Part shown: positions 5,956 to 10,574 of the stretch, in pieces
Numbering within the stretch: position 1 is the stretch's first letter
How the letters are laid out: each line of letters starts with the position of its first letter
NCBI GenBank assembly: GCA_903905395.1
Contig: CAIVGD010000104.1
Location: 1-10,574 of the forward strand
Direction of reading: 5' to 3'
DNA from: an uncultured Verrucomicrobiota bacterium
GTDB lineage: Bacteria; Verrucomicrobiota; Verrucomicrobiia; Methylacidiphilales; Verrucolacustridaceae
Length of the DNA: 10,574 nt
Made by a program: the position numbers and the translations under genes
The notes under the pieces: generated by a model
What the model saw: only the letters and a program-made list of their open reading frames with translations
Told to the model about the DNA's origin: nothing
Databases searched by the model: none

Positions 5956-7457
5956 AAAGCGGAATCGCGAAGAGCCCGTTTCTGTGGGGCGTCACGGCCT
6001 CTCCTTATCAGCACGAGGGTGGCTACAACGGAGAGGGGCAACCCCAGAACAACTGGTCGGATTGGGAAGCGTCGGGGAAGGTGGAGCGTTCGGGGCGCGC
6101 GGCTGATTTCTGGAATCGTTACGAGGAGGATTTTGATCGGGCGGAGATGATGGGTCTATCGGCTTTCCGTATTGGCCTCGATTGGGCCCGGATTCAACCC
6201 AACGGACCGCAGAGTGATTTGGACGGGGCGGCACTCGATCGGTATGCCGATATGATCCGTGCCTTGCGGGAGAGACATCTGGAGCCGTTGATTACGCTCT
6301 GCCATTTCGCGACGCCAAAGTGGTTGGGGACAGATCCGTGGTTAGACGAACAGACTCCGATCCTCTTTGCGGCTTTTGTGCGGCGGATGCTGGAGTCTCT
6401 CAACCGGCGTCTTACGGAGAAGGGAATCGCGCCGCCGATTTGGTTTATCACGGTTAACGAGCCGAACATGTTAGCGGCGTGCACGTATAATGTGGGAGCC
6501 TTTCCGGCTGGACGCCGTGTGTGGTGGGCTGCGGCGCTTTGCGCTCTGCAGACCATGCTCGAGGCGCACGTCAGGGTCCGTCGCGAGGTTCACTCCCTTT
6601 ATGCGGAACATCCGGACTGGGAGCGGCCCAAGCTGACTTTCAATACTTTTGCCAGCGATCTCTATTGGATGGATAAGATGCTGTTGGATGTGCTGGAGGG
6701 GGCTCGGCAAACGCACGGGCAGGAACCTGTTTTGACGTATTTGAATGAGCGGTATCGGGAATTCACCAGAGCCTACCGTGGCATGGACTTTCCGAGCTGC
6801 GGGCTTTTCGCCGAGGGTGTCGGAGAATTGATTAAACAGATTCAACACGGGTTGAGCCAAAAGTTCCTGCATGAAACCACTTTTTCCAGGTTGGTCCCAT
6901 TGGTTCGGGAACGCAGGGACGATCCGGTGGTGGATTATATCTCCTTTGATTATTACGATCCGTTTCTAGGAAATGCGGTGCGTCTGCCGACCTTGGCGGA
7001 TTTTCGATTAGGCCGCGTCGGGTTGCGAGAGTGGTTGACCCAGAGTCTGACCACCAAGTGGTGGGACTGGAGTGCCCTCCCACGGGGTTTGCGGTTTTTC
7101 GTGGAACGCTACGCGGTGGAATATCCTGATATGCCGATTCTGATCGCGGAGAATGGGATGGCGGAGAGGCGGTGTCCGAGGGGGGAGAAATGCAACCGAC
7201 GTGGAGATCATCAGAGCCGGAGTTATTTCATCCAGCAACATGTCGGCGAGGTGAAGAAACTTAGGGCGGAGGGTTTGCCTTTGGTGGGCTATTTTCACTG
7301 GTCGCTCACGGATAACTACGAGTGGGGGACGTACGCCCCGAGGTTCGGGTTATTCGGGATCGATTTTGAGTCCAAGAATCTGGAAAGAGTGCCGCGAGAC
7401 GAGGGCGGGGAGGTGCCTTGGGAAACCTACGCCGGACTGATCGCTGGAGAGAGTTGA
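5952..7457 (+). CDS. Glycoside hydrolase family 1 enzyme (beta-glucosidase/galactosidase-like)
   Basis: 501 residues with a complete GH1 (beta/alpha)8 retaining-glycosidase framework. FLWGVTASPYQHEGG carries the sugar-binding Q20. FRIGLDWARIQPNGP (72-86) follows, then H118 in HFATP. FITVNEP places acid/base N169-E170, ILIAENG places nucleophile E400, and GYFHWSLTDNYEWGTYAPRF (446-465) with GLFGIDF is the classic C-terminal sugar-binding block. Both catalytic Glu are present, so it should be active. There is no signal peptide, so it acts in the cytosol. Oddities include HFATP where most GH1 enzymes have HWDLP, FDYYDP (332-337) where NYYT is usual, and an inserted loop with C408 and C414 just after the nucleophile. 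Translation is coupled: the ATG overlaps the TGA of the GT28 gene, and there is no Shine-Dalgarno at normal spacing (an AGGAGG at 5921-5926 is 25 bases away). The context suggests a glycolipid substrate (inference); a soluble beta-glucoside is the conservative alternative. Confidence 0.92.
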   Translation: MKSGIAKSPFLWGVTASPYQHEGGYNGEGQPQNNWSDWEASGKVERSGRAADFWNRYEEDFDRAEMMGLSAFRIGLDWARIQPNGPQSDLDGAALDRYADMIRALRERHLEPLITLCHFATPKWLGTDPWLDEQTPILFAAFVRRMLESLNRRLTEKGIAPPIWFITVNEPNMLAACTYNVGAFPAGRRVWWAAALCALQTMLEAHVRVRREVHSLYAEHPDWERPKLTFNTFASDLYWMDKMLLDVLEGARQTHGQEPVLTYLNERYREFTRAYRGMDFPSCGLFAEGVGELIKQIQHGLSQKFLHETTFSRLVPLVRERRDDPVVDYISFDYYDPFLGNAVRLPTLADFRLGRVGLREWLTQSLTTKWWDWSALPRGLRFFVERYAVEYPDMPILIAENGMAERRCPRGEKCNRRGDHQSRSYFIQQHVGEVKKLRAEGLPLVGYFHWSLTDNYEWGTYAPRFGLFGIDFESKNLERVPRDEGGEVPWETYAGLIAGES

Positions 7458-7503
7458 AGGGGAGAATGATTTTTGTGGGTAGTAGGTAGTTGGTGGTACA
7501 CTT

Positions 7504-8130
7504 CTACTTCCTCAGCCATTTTTCTTTTTGCAGGGAGAGTTTACGTCGGGCGGATTCGAGGGGGCTGGGATTTTTTCCTAGGCTGTAGAGATCGGCTCTG
7601 CGGAGAATGGAACGGATATACGCCTTGGTGGTGGGGAAATCCATCGCTTCGAGAAAATCCTCGGCCCGGAGGGTTTGAGTATCCCGAGCCCAGCGTCGGG
7701 CGTGGGTGATGCCGGCATTGTATTCGGCCAATGCGAACACCTGAGGTTGGTCGGCGTTGGACCAGCGTTTCATGGCCCGGGCGAGGTACCATGAACCTGC
7801 GGCAAGGTTGGTGCGGGGATCGAAAAGATCGGTTTCGCGGAACGAACGGATGCGGTTGGCTTGAGCCCAGTCTTGGGCGGCACCAGGGGTGACCTGCATT
7901 AGTCCACGTTCGCCGGAGGTTCCGGTGGCTCGGATCTCGAAATCGCTTTCCCGCCAGACGACAGCGCGCAGGAGCGGAAGTGGAATGTTGTGGCGGGCGG
8001 CAGCTTCGGCGATGAGGGGTTCCAGTTCTGCGGAGCGGTGCAATTCGCCCATCCAAGAAAAAGCGATGATCGCCAATGGGGTCACAATGACGGCCAAGGC
8101 GGCCAGAATGCGGGGACGAGCGAGAAGCAT
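7504..8130 (-). CDS. Membrane-anchored lytic transglycosylase, Slt (GH23-like) domain
   Basis: 208 residues. Arg-flanked hydrophobic residues 8-27 form an N-terminal signal anchor or uncleaved signal peptide, placing the domain in the periplasm. The SLT motifs appear in order: RESDF with catalytic E61 (family ES motif), GERGLMQVTP (73-82), NLAAGSWYL (108-116) and ALAEYNAG (133-140). These enzymes cleave peptidoglycan between MurNAc and GlcNAc to give 1,6-anhydroMurNAc ends. It is short, essentially anchor plus one catalytic domain plus a basic C-terminal tail (about 180-208), with no LysM or other wall-binding domain. This resembles the compact MltC/EmtA-like or stand-alone Slt proteins rather than Slt70. 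The ATG (8128-8130) sits directly before the anchor and lacks a Shine-Dalgarno. The gene converges with the GH1 gene across only 46 bases, where I see no convincing terminator, and diverges from priA across 83 bases that should hold both promoters. Confidence 0.92.
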   Translation of the reverse strand: MLLARPRILAALAVIVTPLAIIAFSWMGELHRSAELEPLIAEAAARHNIPLPLLRAVVWRESDFEIRATGTSGERGLMQVTPGAAQDWAQANRIRSFRETDLFDPRTNLAAGSWYLARAMKRWSNADQPQVFALAEYNAGITHARRWARDTQTLRAEDFLEAMDFPTTKAYIRSILRRADLYSLGKNPSPLESARRKLSLQKEKWLRK

Positions 8131-8213
8131 GGCTTACAGAGTAGAGGAAAAGGGAGGCCGAGGGAAAGCGGTGGAAACTTGCCTCGTGATCAAAAAGAGA
8201 GCAGAGCCAAGGG

Positions 8214-10454
8214 GTGAATTATCCGGAATTTGTGAGGGTGGCACCTGAACTCGGCCTCGACCGGCTGTTCGATTACAGGATTCCAGAACGTTTGCAGGGT
8301 CAAGTGGGGTTGGGGCAGAGGCTGAGGGTGCCTTGGGGAAGGCGGAGTATCATGGCCTATGCGGTGGAGTTTCCTGCTCAACCTGAGGTGGAAAAGGAGA
8401 AGGTGCGGGACATCGAGGAGGTGGCGGGGGAACGGCCATTGATTCCTGCCTCCCTGTGTCAGTTGGCTCGGTGGATGTCGGACTATTACGCCTGCGATCT
8501 CGGGGCGGCACTGCGCACTATTCTCCCAGGGCCGGTGCGATCCCACGAGGGGAGTGGAAAAACGGCTTGGTGGATTGAGCCAGTGGCGGGACGGGCGGAG
8601 TTGGCCGCCCAAGTTCTCAAAGGGGCGCGATCTCAGCTAAAGGCGTGGGGGCATTTGCAAAGTACGGGGGGAGGATGGTTGACCGCTTTGGTCAGGGAGA
8701 CAGGAATTGGCACGGCGGTCTGGCGTGCTCTGGTGGATCGGGGTTTGGCGGAAAGAAGCGAAAAGCGTTTCGTGCAGGCCGAGGAGATGGCGGAAGAAGG
8801 TTGGCCGGATGCGGACAAAAAACCGGAACTGGGGGAGGAACAGACACAGGCCATGGCGGCTTGGCAGGAGGAGAGAAAAAAGGAGAAGGGCGGCCGGGCG
8901 ATTCTGTTGGAAGGAGTGACGGGAAGCGGCAAGACGGAAATTTATTTACGCGCGATGGAGGGGGTTCTGGCGGAAGGGAAGAACGCGATCATTCTTGTGC
9001 CAGAGATTTCACTGACTCCGCAAACCGTCGCTCGTTTTCGGGGTCGCTTGGTAGGACAAAAGATCCGTTTATCCGTTCTCCACAGTGGTCAATCGGTGGC
9101 GGAACGAAGGGAATCGTGGCATGAGATCCGAGAGGGGAGAGCGAGGGTTGTCATCGGGGCGAGGTCGGCCCTGTTTGCCCCTTTGGAGAATCTCGGCCTG
9201 ATCGTGGTCGATGAGGAGCACGATGGCGGTTACAAGCAGGCGGAAGCCCCGCGGTATCATGCGAGGGATTTGGCTGTGGTCCGGGGGCGGATCGAAGGGG
9301 CGCCGGTGATTTTGGGAAGCGCGACCCCCTCGTTGGAAAGCGGATACAATGCGGACAGGGAAAAGTATCGCCGCGTTCGTCTGACCCATCGGGTGGACGG
9401 GGCGAAATTACCCAAGGTGCACGTGGTGGATTTGCGCAAGGAGAATAAGCCTTCGCAAGGGGGGCCAATTATCTTATCGGCGGATTTATCGAAGGCGTTG
9501 GAAGATCGCCGACAGAAGGGAGAACAAAGTCTGGTTCTCCTGAACCGACGAGGTTACGCCCCCAGCGTGCAGTGCCCCCATTGCGGGCATGTGGAGGAGT
9601 GCGAACAGTGTGCGGTACCCATGACGTATCATCGCGGTGAGGGAAGACTCCGCTGTCATTTTTGTAGCGCGGAAAAGCCCTCGCCCCACAAGTGCGCCGA
9701 ATGTGGTTCTCCGGTTTTAAAGTTCACGGGAGCTGGAACGGAAAGATTGGAGGAGGCTGTGGCGGCGGCTTTGCCGGGGGTGAGGTGGACCCGGATGGAT
9801 TCGGACAGCATGAAGGCCAGAGGTGCGCACGGGAAGGCATTGGCGGCGTTTCGCGAGGGCCGAACGGAAATCTTATTGGGAACGCAGATGATCGCCAAGG
9901 GCCTGCACTTTCCGAAGGTGACCTGCGTGGGAGTGGTGGGGGTGGATGGGGCGCTGAATCTGCCGGACTTCCGCGCCTCGGAACGGGTGTTCCAACTTCT
10001 CGTCCAAGTGGCAGGCAGGGCGGGTCGTGGGGAGATTCCTGGCGAGGTGTTTGTGCAAACGTACACGCCCTTTCATCCGGCGATTCAATTTGCAAGGCAT
10101 CACGATGTGAATGGGTTCCGGGAACAGGAACTGGAGTATCGCAAGGCGCATGGTTATCCACCCTACCGTCGCGCGATTCTTGTTTCTTTTTCCGGGCCGA
10201 GTGAGGCACAGGCGAAGGCGTCGGCAGAGCATGCGGTCAAACGTTTAAGAGAGATTTGGAAGGAAAAGGTGGAGGTACCTGATCCGGGCCCAGCTCCGAT
10301 TGCGAGGGTGGAGGGAAGATTTCGTTTTCAGATCTTCCTTCTCGTGGAAAAAGTGGGGGACGTGATCGGCGATCTGAAGAGGGAGGTGTTGGCGCCCAAG
10401 TGGCCGACCGGGTTGCGGGTTTCGGTGGATGTTGACGCGCAGGATCTTCTTTAG
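8214..10454 (+). CDS. priA: Primosomal protein PriA (replication restart helicase)
   Basis: 746 residues, close to the 732 of E. coli PriA. It recognises stalled or repaired forks, unwinds with 3'-5' polarity and reloads the replicative helicase. The N-terminal DNA-binding domain opens VRVAPELGLDRLFDYRIPE. SF2 helicase motifs follow: Walker A GVTGSGKT (234-241), DEEH (333-336), ILGSATPSLES, then GTQMIAKGLHFPKVT and QVAGRAGRGEIPGEV in the second lobe. Eight cysteines with the exact PriA spacing (C454, C457, C463, C466, C481, C484, C494, C497) form the two zinc sites inserted in the helicase. The C-terminal PAPIARVEGRFRFQIFL block is also typical. The GTG start at 8214 is the first start codon after an in-frame TGA (8187-8189); the adjacent AAGGGG is too close to be a good Shine-Dalgarno. 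metG begins 33 bases downstream on the same strand, so the two are probably one transcript. Nothing essential is missing. Confidence 0.97.
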   Translation: MNYPEFVRVAPELGLDRLFDYRIPERLQGQVGLGQRLRVPWGRRSIMAYAVEFPAQPEVEKEKVRDIEEVAGERPLIPASLCQLARWMSDYYACDLGAALRTILPGPVRSHEGSGKTAWWIEPVAGRAELAAQVLKGARSQLKAWGHLQSTGGGWLTALVRETGIGTAVWRALVDRGLAERSEKRFVQAEEMAEEGWPDADKKPELGEEQTQAMAAWQEERKKEKGGRAILLEGVTGSGKTEIYLRAMEGVLAEGKNAIILVPEISLTPQTVARFRGRLVGQKIRLSVLHSGQSVAERRESWHEIREGRARVVIGARSALFAPLENLGLIVVDEEHDGGYKQAEAPRYHARDLAVVRGRIEGAPVILGSATPSLESGYNADREKYRRVRLTHRVDGAKLPKVHVVDLRKENKPSQGGPIILSADLSKALEDRRQKGEQSLVLLNRRGYAPSVQCPHCGHVEECEQCAVPMTYHRGEGRLRCHFCSAEKPSPHKCAECGSPVLKFTGAGTERLEEAVAAALPGVRWTRMDSDSMKARGAHGKALAAFREGRTEILLGTQMIAKGLHFPKVTCVGVVGVDGALNLPDFRASERVFQLLVQVAGRAGRGEIPGEVFVQTYTPFHPAIQFARHHDVNGFREQELEYRKAHGYPPYRRAILVSFSGPSEAQAKASAEHAVKRLREIWKEKVEVPDPGPAPIARVEGRFRFQIFLLVEKVGDVIGDLKREVLAPKWPTGLRVSVDVDAQDLL

Positions 10455-10479
10455 ATCGAATCCGGCCCTCCAGCCTGTT

Positions 10480-10487
10480 AGGGTGAT
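10480..10487 (+). promoter_or_regulatory. Probable metG ribosome binding site
   Basis: AGGGTGAT directly precedes ATG 10488 and matches the 3' part of the anti-SD complement (AGGTGAT) with one difference. Measured from the AGGG core, spacing is 4 bases to the first ATG and 13 to the second (10497). The match therefore does not decide the start cleanly, although it mildly favours 10488. It is one of the few SD-like sites in the window. Confidence 0.4.
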
Positions 10488-10574
10488 ATGAAATCCATGG
10501 AGAATCTTTTCCTAACCACAGCGATCGATTACGCAAATGCAAAGCCCCACCTGGGTCATGCGTACGAGAAGGTC
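10488..10574 (+). CDS. metG: Methionyl-tRNA synthetase, N-terminal fragment
   Basis: The first 29 codons are present and the gene runs off the right edge. The translation includes ENLFLTTAIDYANAKPHLGH (5-24) followed by AYEKV. This is the start of the class I catalytic Rossmann domain of MetRS, with the HIGH-type ATP-binding motif as HLGH (21-24); the family equivalent is FY-TTAIDYxNGxPHIGHAYE. The enzyme charges tRNA-Met. Two starts are possible. ATG 10488 follows a GGGTGAT close upstream (10481-10487). ATG 10497 (MENLF) would fit the usual length before the first strand equally well. The KMSKS motif, the zinc knuckle and the anticodon domain lie outside the window. The short gap to priA suggests cotranscription. 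Confidence 0.92.
   Translation, partial: MKSMENLFLTTAIDYANAKPHLGHAYEKV

Noticed and set aside
7458..7503. Bidirectional terminator between the convergent GH1 and lytic transglycosylase genes
   Set aside because: Only a 5-base AGTAG/CTACT pairing, extending past this gap into the transglycosylase end, was found, with no T-run. That is too weak to call.

Overview
The window looks like an ordinary bacterial chromosomal segment of moderately high GC content, with housekeeping and cell-envelope genes closely packed on both strands. The lineage cannot be proven from sequence alone. The gene set, the frequent lack of clear Shine-Dalgarno sequences, and the AT-rich 'gattttggatgttgg'-like intergenic DNA are compatible with the PVC group, most likely Verrucomicrobiota (inference, moderate to low confidence). 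I see no CRISPR array, transposase, integrase, phage gene, tRNA or rRNA.

Layout. The left edge (1-471, minus) carries the first 157 codons of a Tsp/Prc-type tail-specific protease with a signal peptide. Upstream of it, also on minus, is a 382-residue GT-B-like glycosyltransferase (677-1825). A 363-base non-coding stretch (1826-2188) with inverted repeats and repetitive AT-rich patches separates it from mutS (2189-4684, plus), a complete mismatch-repair ATPase ending in a beta-clamp-binding peptide. Next on plus are a GT28/UgtP/MGDG-synthase-type glycolipid glycosyltransferase (4759-5955) and a GH1 glycosidase (5952-7457) whose start codon overlaps the preceding stop. A membrane-anchored Slt-family lytic transglycosylase runs towards them on minus (7504-8130). 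The replication-restart helicase priA follows on plus (8214-10454), and the first 29 codons of metG (methionyl-tRNA synthetase) run off the right edge.

How the genes fit together. Two themes are visible. One is genome maintenance and information processing: mutS, priA and metG. The other is envelope biology: Tsp protease, glycosyltransferase, lipid glycosyltransferase, GH1 enzyme and lytic transglycosylase. The most thought-provoking unit is the translationally coupled GT28-GH1 pair. It places a predicted glycolipid synthase next to a divergent GH1 enzyme, which recalls (by inference) plant MGDG synthase and the GH1 galactolipid-remodelling enzyme SFR2. Otherwise the region is conventional, and I do not claim a wholly new system.
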